Shown here in pieces: positions 23,048 to 31,409 of a stretch of 64,000 nt of DNA. This DNA is from Streptomyces lincolnensis (lineage in GTDB: Bacteria > Actinomycetota > Actinomycetes > Streptomycetales > Streptomycetaceae). Within the stretch, counting starts at the first letter, position 1, and every line of letters starts with the position of its first letter. The translations under genes and the position numbers were made by a program. The stretch is from the NCBI RefSeq assembly GCF_021173675.1, contig NZ_JAIHON010000012.1, positions 1-64,000 on the forward strand. The letters are read 5' to 3'. The notes beneath the pieces are model-generated. The model was not told where the DNA came from. It worked only from the letters and a program-made list of their open reading frames with translations, and did no database searches.

Positions 23048-24511
23048 CTATTCTCCCGCTCCGCCGTGCAGGCTCTGCACCGGGTTGGCCGTGAGCTCCT
23101 CCACGGCGCGCAGGTCGCCCCGGATCTGGTCGACCGCCGCGTAGGCGCTCGCGATGCAGGCGGGGATGCCGACGCCGTCGTAGACCGCGCCGCACACGGC
23201 CAGGCCGGGGAGCTTGCCGACGTGGTCGCGGACGCGGGCCACGCGCGCGTGGTGGCCGACGGGGTACTGGGGCAGGCCGTCGGTCCAGCGGGTGACGCGG
23301 GTCTCGACGGGGGTGGCGTCCAGGCCGGTGGCCGCGCGCAGGTCGTGCCGGGAGACGTCGACGAGGTCGGTGTCCTCGCGCTGGAGGATCTCGGTCTCGC
23401 CGTGCCGGCCGACGGAGGTGCGCAGGACGAGCAGATCGGGGTTCTCGTCGGCGATCCAGCCCCACTTCTGGGAGGCGAAGGTGGAGGCCTTGATGGTGTG
23501 GCCGTCGACGGGCGGGACGAGGAAGCCGCTGCCCTCGGGGAGCGTGACGTCGGCGCGGCGGTAGGCGAGGGTGATCAGGGCCATCGAGGCGTACTCGACG
23601 GCGGTGAGTTCGGCGGCGGCCTCGGGCGCCTCGGCGCGCAGCAGCCCGGCGGCGACGGGGGCGGGGGCGGCGACGATCACGGCGTCGGCCGCCAGGACGC
23701 GGTCCCCGGCGACGACCCGCCACCCGGCGGCCGCCTCGCGGCGCAGCTCCGTCACCGGGGCGCCGGTCACGATCTCGCCGCCGCCCGCGCGCACCGCCTC
23801 GGCGACCGCGAGCGGGAGGGTGCCCACTCCGCCCTCGATGCCCATGAACACCGGCCCGGTCTGCTGGTTGGCGGCGGCCTTCGCCTGGAGCTCGCGGACC
23901 GCCTCCAGGAGGGAGGTGTGGGTGCGGGCGGCCTGGTAGAGCTGCGGGACCGCCAGGCGCATCGAGATGCGGTAGGCGTCGCCCGCGTACACCCCGCCCA
24001 GCAGCGGTTCCACCAGGCGGTCGACGACCTCGCGGCCGAGGCGCGCCGCCACGAACTCGCCGACCGCCACGTCCTCGCCGACCTCGGTGTGGGGCAGTTC
24101 GGCGTCGCGTTCGATACGGGCCAGGCCCTCGTCGGAGACCACGCCGGCCAGCGCGGACGCGGTGCCGGGGACGCCCATCACATGGCCCTTGGGCATGGGG
24201 CGCAGGGTGCCGCGGTTCCACAGGGAGGCGCTCGCGGTGGCCGGGGGCTGGAGGCGGTCGGTGAGGCCGACCTCGCGGGCGAGGGCGACGGCCTCGGGGC
24301 GGCGGGCGAGCATCGACTCGGCACCGAGGTCGACCCGCGCGCCGGCGATCTCGCCGGGCAGCAGCTTGCCTCCGACGCGGTCCGAGGCCTCCAGCACGGT
24401 CACCCGCGCCCCGCTCCGCACCAGCCGGTGAGCCGCGGCCAGACCCGCGATGCCGGCTCCGATGACGACGACGTGACCTGCCCCTGTGCGACCTGCCCCT
24501 GTTGCGCTCAT
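23048..24511 (-). CDS. hemG: Protoporphyrinogen/coproporphyrinogen III oxidase (HemY/CgoX type)
   Basis: FAD-dependent oxidase that aromatises coproporphyrinogen III to coproporphyrin III when, as here, HemQ is present. Often labelled hemG in Streptomyces although it is of the HemY type. The 487-residue protein has the FAD-binding VVVIGAGIAGLAAAHRL, RVGGKL, LGAESMLARRPE, GGVYAGDA, and the C-terminal VCGAVYDGVGIPACIASAY. No membrane anchor. ATG 24511. Forms a two-gene operon with hemQ; hemE is 4 kb away on the same strand. Confidence 0.93.
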   Translation of the reverse strand: MSATGAGRTGAGHVVVIGAGIAGLAAAHRLVRSGARVTVLEASDRVGGKLLPGEIAGARVDLGAESMLARRPEAVALAREVGLTDRLQPPATASASLWNRGTLRPMPKGHVMGVPGTASALAGVVSDEGLARIERDAELPHTEVGEDVAVGEFVAARLGREVVDRLVEPLLGGVYAGDAYRISMRLAVPQLYQAARTHTSLLEAVRELQAKAAANQQTGPVFMGIEGGVGTLPLAVAEAVRAGGGEIVTGAPVTELRREAAAGWRVVAGDRVLAADAVIVAAPAPVAAGLLRAEAPEAAAELTAVEYASMALITLAYRRADVTLPEGSGFLVPPVDGHTIKASTFASQKWGWIADENPDLLVLRTSVGRHGETEILQREDTDLVDVSRHDLRAATGLDATPVETRVTRWTDGLPQYPVGHHARVARVRDHVGKLPGLAVCGAVYDGVGIPACIASAYAAVDQIRGDLRAVEELTANPVQSLHGGAGE

Positions 24512-24673
24512 GTGCCCACTTTCTCAGACCCCACTGACACCGCCCGGGCACCCCGGTGTCCTTCACGAGTCCTGACCGTGACCTCAATGGAACCGTCGAA
24601 GGCCAACGTCCGGGCCTGTCCCGGCGTCGAAGGAACGTCAGTCGCCACGACGACCCTCGGGGGGTACGCCCAC

Positions 24674-25690
24674 ATGCGCGCACGACGTTCCGCACGACAT
24701 TCCGCACGATCTTCCGTACGACCGGTCCAGGCCCTGGCCGGAGTCCTGCTGGCCGGGACCCTGGCGCTGGCCGGTTGCAGCGGCGGTGGCGCCGCCGACA
24801 CCACGTCCGGCGACGACGGCGGCGGCAACGCGGCCGTCCAGGAGGGCGGGGAAAAGGCCGGTGCCGCGGCGAGCGACAGCGGCGCGAGCGGCGCCAAGGC
24901 GTCCGCGCCGCCCCGGCTCACCGCGAGCCACATCATCCGCACCGCCTCCCTGACCGTGCGGGTCGAGGACGTGCCCACGGCCCTCGACAAGGCCCGTACC
25001 ACCGTCGAGAACGCGGGCGGCTACGTCGGCAACGAGACCACCACCCGGGCCGAGGAGGGCGGCGAGCAGACGGAGGTGGTGCTGCGGGTGCCCGTCGACA
25101 AGTACGACGAGGTCCTCGCCGACCTGGAGGGCACCGGCACGCTCCTCGACCGCACGGCCAAGGCGCAGGACGTGAGCGACCAGGTGGTCGACGTGGAGAG
25201 CCGCATCACCTCGCAGCGCGCGAGCGTGACCCGCATCCGCGAGCTGATGGACCGGGCCACCCGGCTCAGCGACGTGGTGACCCTGGAGGGCGAACTGAGC
25301 TCCCGCCAGGCCGAGTTGGAATCGCTGCTGGCCCGGCAGGAGTCCCTGAAGGACCGCACGACCCTGGCCACCATCACCCTCTCCCTGCACGAACCGGCGC
25401 ACGAGGCGGTCGCGAAGGACGACGATCCCGGGATCGTGGACGCGCTCGCGGGCGGCTGGGACGCGTTCGTGACGATGCTGCGCTGGATCGTCGTGGTGCT
25501 CGCGGCGGTCCTGCCCTTCGCCGCCGTGCTGGCCCTGCTCCTGCTGGTGTGGCTGCGCCTGCTCAGGCCCCGCCTGCCGCGCCGCCCGGCCCCCGCGGGC
25601 GCGTCCACCGCGCTGGGCCCGCTGCCGGTGGCCCGCCCGGCCCCGGAGCCCGCCCGCTCCCAGCAGCAGGAGGGCGACGAGGAGAACTGA
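24674..25690 (+). CDS. DUF4349 lipoprotein
   Basis: A 338-residue membrane-attached protein. The signal is strongly basic (MRARRSARHSARSSVR), followed by a hydrophobic core and lipobox LAGC with C35 as the lipid site. A Gly/Asp-rich linker leads to the DUF4349 domain (residues 90-270) including IIRTASLTVRV, VLRVPVDKYDEVLADL, and a coiled-coil-like segment LEGELSSRQAELESLLARQ. A C-terminal transmembrane helix (around residue 290) and basic/Pro-rich tail follow. Function unknown. I preferred ATG 24674 over an ATG at 24590 because the signal peptide then has normal length. Confidence 0.85.
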   Translation: MRARRSARHSARSSVRPVQALAGVLLAGTLALAGCSGGGAADTTSGDDGGGNAAVQEGGEKAGAAASDSGASGAKASAPPRLTASHIIRTASLTVRVEDVPTALDKARTTVENAGGYVGNETTTRAEEGGEQTEVVLRVPVDKYDEVLADLEGTGTLLDRTAKAQDVSDQVVDVESRITSQRASVTRIRELMDRATRLSDVVTLEGELSSRQAELESLLARQESLKDRTTLATITLSLHEPAHEAVAKDDDPGIVDALAGGWDAFVTMLRWIVVVLAAVLPFAAVLALLLLVWLRLLRPRLPRRPAPAGASTALGPLPVARPAPEPARSQQQEGDEEN

Positions 25691-25713
25691 TCAGGACCGG
25701 ACATCGGACCGGT

Positions 25714-25741
25714 GGGAAACACCCTGCCCACGTAGCGTGTT
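25714..25741 (+). promoter_or_regulatory. Sigma-R-like promoter before the CoA-disulfide-reductase-like gene
   Basis: GGGAAA (25714-25719), a 19-base gap, and GTT (25739-25741) resemble the sigma-R promoter pattern with the same spacing as the site ahead of msrB. A start a few bases later would fall next to the ATGs at 25745 and 25751, implying a leaderless message. The last base of the -35 differs from consensus. Confidence 0.35.
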
Positions 25742-25744
25742 CGC

Positions 25745-27160
25745 ATGAACATGAGCGGTGCGAAGCGTGGGTCGGAGTGTCTGGCCGTGCCGGAGCGTCT
25801 GGTCGTGATCGGCGGCGACGCCGCGGGCATGTCCGCGGCGTCGCAGGCCCGCCGGATGAAGGGCCCCGGCGAACTGGAGATCGTGGCGTTCGAGCGGGGC
25901 CACTTCGCCTCCTTCTCGGCGTGCGGCATCCCGTACTGGGTGGGCGGCGACGTCGCCGAGCGGGACAGTCTGATCGCCCGCACGCCCGAGGAGCACCGGG
26001 CCCGCGGGATCGATCTGCGCATGCGCACCGAGGTCACGGAGATCGACGTCGAGGGACAGCGGGTACGCGCGCGGGACGTCGACTCCGGCGACGAGTCCTG
26101 GACGTCGTACGACAAACTCGTGATCGCGACCGGCGCCCGTCCGATCCGGCCGGACATGCCGGGTGCGGACGCGCCCGGTGTGCACGGGGTGCAGACCCTC
26201 GACGACGGCCAGGCGCTGCTGGACACGCTGGCACGCACGCGTGGCCGTCGCGCGGTGGTGGTCGGCGCGGGCTACATCGGCGTCGAGATGGCCGAGGCGC
26301 TGATCAACCGCGGTTACGAGGTGACGGTCGTCAACCGCGGCCGGGAGCCGATGTCGACCCTGGATCCGGACATGGGCCGCCTGGTGCACGAGGCCATGGA
26401 GGGCCTGGGCATCACCATGGTCAACGACGCCGAGGTGACCAAGATCCTCACCGGGGACGACGGCCGGGCGCGGGCCGTGGTGACCGACGACGCCGAGTAC
26501 CCGGCGGACGTCGTCGTGCTCGGCATCGGCGTCCGCCCCGAGACCGCCCTCGCGCGGGCCGCCGGCCTGCCGCTCGGCGCCCACGGCGGGCTGCTGACCG
26601 ACCTCGCCATGCGGGTGCGCGGGCACGAGAACATCTGGGCGGGCGGCGACTGCGTCGAGGTCCTCGACCTGGTCTCCGGCCAGGAGCGCCACATCGCCCT
26701 CGGTACCCACGCCAACAAGCACGGGCAGGTCATCGGCACCGACGCCGGCGGCGGCTACGCCACCTTCCCCGGTGTCGTCGGCACCGCCGTCAGCAAGGTC
26801 TGCGACCTGGAGATCGCCCGCACCGGCCTCCGCGAGAAGGACGCCCGCCGCGCCGGCCTCCAGTTCGAGTCCGTCACCATCGAGTCCACCAGCCGCGCCG
26901 GCTACTACCCCGGCGCCTCCCCCATGACGGTCAAAATGCTCGCCGAGCGCCGCACCGGCCGACTCCTCGGCGTCCAGATCGTCGGCCGCGAGGGCGCGGG
27001 CAAGAGGGTCGACATCGCCGCGGTCGCCCTCACAGCACGCATGACGGTCGACCAGATGACATCCCTGGACCTGGGCTACGCCCCGCCCTTCTCCCCGGTA
27101 TGGGACCCGGTACTGGTAGCAGCCAGAAAGGCATCAAAGGCGGTACAGCAACACCCTTAG
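25745..27160 (+). CDS. FAD-dependent pyridine nucleotide-disulfide oxidoreductase, CoA-disulfide-reductase-like
   Basis: A 471-residue flavoenzyme. The N-terminal FAD site is VVIGGDAAGMSAASQARR; the single redox Cys sits in SFSACGIPYW, the hallmark of CoA disulfide reductase, NADH peroxidase and related enzymes. The NAD(P) site is VVVGAGYIGVEMAEAL, then NIWAGGDCVEV, and a C-terminal dimerisation domain (YYPGASPMTVKM). It may keep CoA or other low-molecular thiols reduced, fitting the sigma-R-like promoter. ATG 25745 or 25751 are both possible starts. Confidence 0.88.
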   Translation: MNMSGAKRGSECLAVPERLVVIGGDAAGMSAASQARRMKGPGELEIVAFERGHFASFSACGIPYWVGGDVAERDSLIARTPEEHRARGIDLRMRTEVTEIDVEGQRVRARDVDSGDESWTSYDKLVIATGARPIRPDMPGADAPGVHGVQTLDDGQALLDTLARTRGRRAVVVGAGYIGVEMAEALINRGYEVTVVNRGREPMSTLDPDMGRLVHEAMEGLGITMVNDAEVTKILTGDDGRARAVVTDDAEYPADVVVLGIGVRPETALARAAGLPLGAHGGLLTDLAMRVRGHENIWAGGDCVEVLDLVSGQERHIALGTHANKHGQVIGTDAGGGYATFPGVVGTAVSKVCDLEIARTGLREKDARRAGLQFESVTIESTSRAGYYPGASPMTVKMLAERRTGRLLGVQIVGREGAGKRVDIAAVALTARMTVDQMTSLDLGYAPPFSPVWDPVLVAARKASKAVQQHP

Positions 27161-27222
27161 GGGCGCGGGGAACTGCGCGACCAGCCACAACGAATGGCGC
27201 ACCCGGCAACGCACCCACACCC
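27156..27222 (-). repeat. Dispersed intergenic repeat, inverted copy C
   Basis: On the minus strand this reads GTTGTGGCTGGTCGCGCAGTT followed by CCCCGCGCCCCTAAGG. It shares the GTGGCTGGTCGCGC and CCCCGCGCCCCT blocks with copies B and D but lacks the middle GCGGCGG hairpin segment. It lies between the converging CoA-disulfide-reductase-like gene and the 110-residue gene, overlapping the stop of the former. Confidence 0.65.
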
Positions 27223-27230
27223 CTACGGCG

Positions 27231-27563
27231 CTACGCCGAACCGTTGATCCGCTCAATCGCCTGCCGAGCCTGATCCGCCGGCGGCCGGGACGGCAACGAA
27301 GACACCGACGCACTCGAACTCGGCGGCATGGCGGCGGCAGCCGGCTGCTCCCCCGCCGGCTTCGCATGCGCCGCCGACCGGGCCGACCGCAGCCGATGGC
27401 TCACCGCCTCGTCCAGCGTCACCGGCCGCTGCATCTGCGCGGCGAGCCGCCCCGCCTCCTGGCCCAGCCGCGCCACGTCCTCCCAGGGCAGTCGCAACAC
27501 CAGCGCGATCTCGGCCTCGCCGTCCGGCAGGGCGTGCATCGGAGGAGTGATCCGGTCGTTCAT
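27231..27563 (-). CDS. Small conserved-looking protein, unknown function
   Basis: A 110-residue soluble protein beginning MNDRITPPMHALPDGEAEI. The N-terminal 65 residues look folded (ALVLRLPWEDVARLGQEAGR, then VTLDEAVSHRLRS) and the rest is a Ser/Pro/Ala-rich linker ending in a short helix (ARQAIERINGSA). I do not recognise a family. ATG 27563 has GAGGAA 7 bases upstream. It is divergent from the rhomboid gene and convergent with the flavoprotein gene. Confidence 0.65.
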   Translation of the reverse strand: MNDRITPPMHALPDGEAEIALVLRLPWEDVARLGQEAGRLAAQMQRPVTLDEAVSHRLRSARSAAHAKPAGEQPAAAAMPPSSSASVSSLPSRPPADQARQAIERINGSA

Positions 27564-27689
27564 CGCCTGTTTCCTCACGTAGTCCCCGCGACCCGCCTTC
27601 CCCGTGACGCGGGTGGTTGTGGAGTCATACGCACACGCGCGTGCCGTTGTTCACCGATTTGCCGCACGCATCCGGGGCACTATTCCCTT

Positions 27690-28517
27690 GTGGTCATCCC
27701 CGTCCATGACGTGAACCCGGTCCGCCGTACCCCGTGGGTGACGTACGCGCTCATCGCCGCGAACGTCCTGGTCTTCCTGTCCATGCCCGGCCTCGCCGAC
27801 TCCGTGACGGGCGGCGGCAGCCTCACCCGGCTCTGCCGTCTCCAGGAGTTCCTGGACCACTACGCGGCGGTCCCGCAGGAGCTGATCCACCATCGGATGC
27901 CTCGCCTGGTGCCCACGGGCGAGGTCGGCCTGAGCCCGCAGGGGAACGCCGGCTGCGTGGTGGCCCCGCCGGGCTACGACAAGTCCCCCGAGCTGTCCGT
28001 GTTCACGGCGATGTTCCTGCACGGCGGCTGGCTGCACCTGCTGGGCAACATGCTGTTCCTTCTGATCTTCGGCAACAACATCGAGGACCGCATGGGCCAT
28101 GTGCGGTTCCTGCTCTTCTACGTCGTCTGCGGCTACGCGGCCTCGTACGGCTTCGCGCTGCTGAACGCCGACTCGTCGGACCCGCTGATCGGCGCCTCGG
28201 GGGCGATCGCCGGGGTCCTGGGCGCCTATCTGGTGCTGTATCCGAAGGCCAGGATCTGGGTGCTCGTCCCGTTCCTGATCTTCCTGCCGCTGCGGCTGCC
28301 CGCCTGGATGGTCCTGGGCTTCTGGTTCGTGCTCCAGGCGGTGTACTCCTCCGGCGAGGGCGTCTCCGACGCGGGCACCGTGGCGTACGCGGCGCACATC
28401 GTCGGTTTCGTCGTCGGCATGGCGATCGCCTGGCCGCTCAAGCCGGGCACACCCCCGCCGCCGGAGCCGCGCGGCCTGCTGTTCGGCAGGCGGGCCCGGC
28501 CCCGGCACACGTGGTGA
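27690..28517 (+). CDS. Rhomboid family intramembrane serine protease
   Basis: A 275-residue polytopic protein. Rhomboid signatures: HLLGNMLFLLIFGNNIED (conserved Asn), the catalytic Ser in GASGAIAGVLGAY, and the catalytic His in AAHIVGFVVGMA. A sizeable loop between the first two helices (about residues 30-95) contains two Cys. These proteases cut substrates within the membrane; target unknown. GTG 27690 has no clear ribosome site and stands just after a TATTCC stretch, so it may be leaderless. It ends 7 bases from the convergent hemE stop with no visible terminator. Confidence 0.88.
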   Translation: MVIPVHDVNPVRRTPWVTYALIAANVLVFLSMPGLADSVTGGGSLTRLCRLQEFLDHYAAVPQELIHHRMPRLVPTGEVGLSPQGNAGCVVAPPGYDKSPELSVFTAMFLHGGWLHLLGNMLFLLIFGNNIEDRMGHVRFLLFYVVCGYAASYGFALLNADSSDPLIGASGAIAGVLGAYLVLYPKARIWVLVPFLIFLPLRLPAWMVLGFWFVLQAVYSSGEGVSDAGTVAYAAHIVGFVVGMAIAWPLKPGTPPPPEPRGLLFGRRARPRHTW

Positions 28518-28524
28518 GCGCTGC

Positions 28525-29592
28525 CTATCGAGCGGTCCGGGTGTGGACGTACTCCACGAGCCGGGTCAGCGCGTCCGGGTCGGTGGACGGCATGACGCCG
28601 TGGCCGAGGTTGAAGACGTGGCCCTCCAGGCCGGCGGCGGAGTCGAGGACCTCGCGGGCCTTGGTCTCGACGGCGTCCTGGCCGGCGAACAGGACGGTCG
28701 GGTCCAGGTTGCCCTGGAGCGCCTTGCCGGGGCCGACACGGCGGACGGCCTCGTCGAGCGGGACGCGCCAGTCGACGCCGACGACATCGGCGCCGGCCTC
28801 GCCCATGAGCCCGAGCAGTTCGCCGGTGCCGACGCCGAAGTGGATGCGCGGGACGCCGTAGCCGGCGACGGCGTCGAAGACCTTGACGGAGGCCGGCATC
28901 ACCGAGGTGCGGTAGTCGGCCGGGGAGAGCGCTCCGGCCCAGGAGTCGAAGAGCTGGACGGCGGAGGCGCCCGCCTCGATCTGCACCTTCAGGAACGCGG
29001 CCGTGATGTCCGCGAGGCGGTCGAGCAGGTCGGCCCAGAGCTCGGGGTCGCCGTACATCATCGCCTTGGCGTTCTCGTACGTGCGGGACGGGCCGCCCTC
29101 GACGAGGTAGCTCGCGAGGGTGAAAGGGGCCCCGGCGAAGCCGATGAGCGGGGTCGGGCCGAGCTCGCGGGTGAGCAGACCGATCGCCTCGGTGACGTAC
29201 GAGACGTCCTCGGGGGTGAGGTCACGCAGCTGGGCCAGGTCGGCGCGGGTGCGGATCGGACGCTCGACGACCGGGCCGACGCCGGGCTTGATGTCGAGGT
29301 CGATGCCGATGGCCTTGAGCGGGACCACGATGTCGCTGAAGTAGATCGCCGCGTCCACGTCGTGCCGGCGGACCGGCTGGAGCGTGATCTCGGTGACCAG
29401 CTCGGGCCGCATGCAGGACTCCAGCATGGGGATGCCCTCGCGCACCTTGCGGTACTCCGGCAGCGAGCGCCCGGCCTGCCGCATGAACCAGACCGGGGTG
29501 TGCGGCACGGGCTCGCGCCTGCATGCCTTGAGGAAGGCGGAGTCGTACGTGGCTGTCGGCGGCTTGCCCGTGGGGGTCTCGTTGGCGCTCAC
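28525..29592 (-). CDS. hemE: Uroporphyrinogen decarboxylase HemE
   Basis: Decarboxylates the four acetate groups of uroporphyrinogen III to give coproporphyrinogen III, the substrate of the HemG/HemY-type enzyme in this window. The 355-residue protein has PVWFMRQAGRSLPEYR, YFSDIVVPLKAIGIDL, GFAGAPFTLASYLVEGG, FDSWAGAL and FNLGHGVMP, all diagnostic. GTG 29592 (MSANETPTG) is the chosen start; the preceding region is short (120 bases) and shared with the divergent DUF3000 gene. Confidence 0.96.
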   Translation of the reverse strand: MSANETPTGKPPTATYDSAFLKACRREPVPHTPVWFMRQAGRSLPEYRKVREGIPMLESCMRPELVTEITLQPVRRHDVDAAIYFSDIVVPLKAIGIDLDIKPGVGPVVERPIRTRADLAQLRDLTPEDVSYVTEAIGLLTRELGPTPLIGFAGAPFTLASYLVEGGPSRTYENAKAMMYGDPELWADLLDRLADITAAFLKVQIEAGASAVQLFDSWAGALSPADYRTSVMPASVKVFDAVAGYGVPRIHFGVGTGELLGLMGEAGADVVGVDWRVPLDEAVRRVGPGKALQGNLDPTVLFAGQDAVETKAREVLDSAAGLEGHVFNLGHGVMPSTDPDALTRLVEYVHTRTAR

Positions 29593-29699
29593 GGGCCAAG
29601 TCTTGCACGACGCCGGCCGGCGTCCTCCAGCCCGTCCGGCACGGCCCACAGGGACACCGGGTCCGGGGTGTCAGGCCAGCGCCGGGCCCCGGTTCCCCT

Positions 29700-29712
29700 T
29701 AATCTTCCCGCA
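29700..29712 (+). promoter_or_regulatory. Candidate -10 for a leaderless DUF3000 transcript
   Basis: TAATCT (29700-29705) fits TAnnnT and lies 6 bases before ATG 29712, with no Shine-Dalgarno between. An in-frame ATG at 29754 is an alternative translation start. Confidence 0.35.
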
Positions 29713-30380
29713 TGGCTGCGGCTCAGGGACGACTGTCGGACGGCGCTGGCGGAATGGACGACGAGAAGGAGGGAGACCGGAATGCGGGCAGTACGGCGCC
29801 GCCGGCGTTCGAGGCCGCGGTCCAGGCACTGCGCGCCAGTCGGCTGCGCCCGCAGATCGAGGTGGAGCCGACGCGGGCGCCCCAGCGGCTCGCCCCGCAC
29901 GCGTACGCGCTGGAGGCCGCGGTCGTCGACGGCGACCAGGACCTGGCCGACGGGCGGCTGGTGCTGCTGCACGACCCGGACGGACACGAGGCCTGGCGGG
30001 GCTCCTTCCGCCTGGTGACGCTGGTGCGCGCGGAGCTGGAGCCGGAGATGGCCACCGATCCGCTGCTGCCCGAGGTCTGCTGGTCCTGGCTCACCGGTGC
30101 GCTGAGCGCGCGCGGGCTGGCGTTCGGCGAGCCGAGCGGCACGGTCACCCGGGCGAGCTCCCACTACTTCGGTGGTCTGTCCGAACGGCTGCCCGCGTCC
30201 CAGATCGAGATCCGCGCCTCCTGGACGCCCCGGGAGGGGCTGGGCGGTGTGCCGGACACGGCGGCCCATCTGACCGCCTGGTGCGATCTGCTCGCCCAGG
30301 TCGCGGGCCTGCCCCCGGCCGGCCCCGGCGACGCCTCGGTGGTCACGCTGCCGCAGCGCCGCGGACCGCAGTCCCGCTGA
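29712..30380 (+). CDS. DUF3000 domain-containing protein
   Basis: A 222-residue soluble protein. The body (from about residue 32, PAFEAAVQALRASRLRPQIE) matches the actinobacterial DUF3000 family, including RLAPHAYALEA, LLPEVCWSWLTGAL, TRASSHYFGGL and ASWTP. The family has no assigned function. Its place between hemE and RNase D is, to my recollection, conserved in Streptomyces. The N-terminal 30 residues are Gly/Asp-rich and the start may be 29754 rather than 29712. Confidence 0.88.
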   Translation: MAAAQGRLSDGAGGMDDEKEGDRNAGSTAPPAFEAAVQALRASRLRPQIEVEPTRAPQRLAPHAYALEAAVVDGDQDLADGRLVLLHDPDGHEAWRGSFRLVTLVRAELEPEMATDPLLPEVCWSWLTGALSARGLAFGEPSGTVTRASSHYFGGLSERLPASQIEIRASWTPREGLGGVPDTAAHLTAWCDLLAQVAGLPPAGPGDASVVTLPQRRGPQSR

Positions 30381-30578
30381 ACGGTCACTTTGTCGATACG
30401 GCCACTTTCAGTCACTCCCCGACGCTCGAACGAACCGATCCGTTCACCGAACGATCGACCGCACGTCCGAATTGCACGGATTGTTACTCACTAAATCGTG
30501 ATCTTTCTCTAAAGGCCCAGGGGTTTGGTGCCGAAGACGACTGTGACCTTGGAAAGCCGTCCCACCCCAGGAGGCCTG

Positions 30579-31241
30579 GTGTCCGTTCTTCTTGAGCAGC
30601 CCGCAAGCCTGGTCGCCTACCGCCCGAACAAGCCGACCGCCATGGTGGTCGTGGCCGACCCGCGCGTCCGCTCCACCGTCACCCGCCACCTGTGGGCGCT
30701 CGGTGTGCGCGACGTCATCGAGGCCTCGTCCGTCGCGGAGGCTCGTCCCCGCATCGGCAACCCCCGCGACATCTGTGTCGCCGACGTCCACCTGCCCGAC
30801 GGCTCCGGCCTCACCCTCCTGTCGGAGACCCGCGCCGCGGGCTGGCCCAACGGCCTGGCCCTGTCCGCCGCCGACGACATCGGTGCCGTGCGCAACGCCC
30901 TCGCGGGCGGGGTCAAGGGCTACGTCGTCACCGGCACCCGGACCAACCTCGGGCTCCCCACCCGACCGGGCGCCGCCCCCATCGGAGCCGCCGCCGCCCG
31001 TATGCACCGCCGCCCCCCGGGTGCCCCGAGCCACCCGGGCGGCTACCGAGAGCTCTCCGGCCGTGAGGTCGAGGTGCTGCGCCTGGTCGCCGAGGGCCAG
31101 TCCAACAAGGCGATCGGCGTCTCGATGGGTCTGTCCGCCCTCACCGTCAAGAGCCACCTCGCCCGCATCGCCCGCAAGCTCGGCACGGGTGACCGTGCCG
31201 GCATGGTCGCCGTCGCCCTGCGCACCGGCATCATCCACTGA
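30579..31241 (+). CDS. LuxR-type response regulator
   Basis: A 220-residue regulator: N-terminal receiver-like domain (residues 20-120) with the phospho-acceptor position in VADVHLPDGSG, the Ser of LALSAADD, and the Lys of GGVKGYV. The usual N-terminal acidic pair is reduced to VADP, so phosphorylation may be weak. A linker rich in Pro/Arg leads to a LuxR HTH (ELSGREVEVLRLVAEGQSN, then LSALTVKSHLARI). No sensor kinase is adjacent, so it is an orphan. AGGAGG precedes GTG 30579. The 200-base upstream region is unusually AT-rich for this DNA. Confidence 0.9.
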   Translation: MSVLLEQPASLVAYRPNKPTAMVVVADPRVRSTVTRHLWALGVRDVIEASSVAEARPRIGNPRDICVADVHLPDGSGLTLLSETRAAGWPNGLALSAADDIGAVRNALAGGVKGYVVTGTRTNLGLPTRPGAAPIGAAAARMHRRPPGAPSHPGGYRELSGREVEVLRLVAEGQSNKAIGVSMGLSALTVKSHLARIARKLGTGDRAGMVAVALRTGIIH

Positions 31242-31348
31242 CCCGCTCACTTCACCGACGTGAACCGGATCGGCCGCTGATCTTCGTCCACGCATCCACC
31301 CGTCGTGAACCGGATCTTTCACCGAGCTGACTGGTTTACGACCCTCAG

Positions 31349-31382
31349 GCGCCTGCCGACGGAACGTTCCGTCGGCAGGCGC
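31349..31382. terminator. 34-bp perfect palindrome between response regulator and rnd
   Basis: The sequence is self-complementary over its full length, with arms GCGCCTGCCGACGGAAC around the centre. As RNA it would form a 13-15-bp stem; as DNA it is a symmetric site. It ends 15 bases before the rnd -10 element, so it could terminate the regulator transcript or bind a dimeric protein. Confidence 0.55.
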
Positions 31383-31396
31383 TGTCCATACACGGA

Positions 31397-31409
31397 TACC
31401 CTTGACATG
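31397..31409 (+). promoter_or_regulatory. Candidate -10 for leaderless rnd
   Basis: TACCCT (31397-31402) fits TAnnnT and lies six bases before GTG 31409, the same spacing as seen for the DUF3000 gene and the CE4 lipoprotein gene. No Shine-Dalgarno is present. Confidence 0.35.

Noticed and set aside
22311..24707. A single 798-codon frame covering hemG and hemQ
   Set aside because: Only its last third is HemQ; the earlier part is an off-frame reading of hemG. Separate hemG and hemQ starts are clear.
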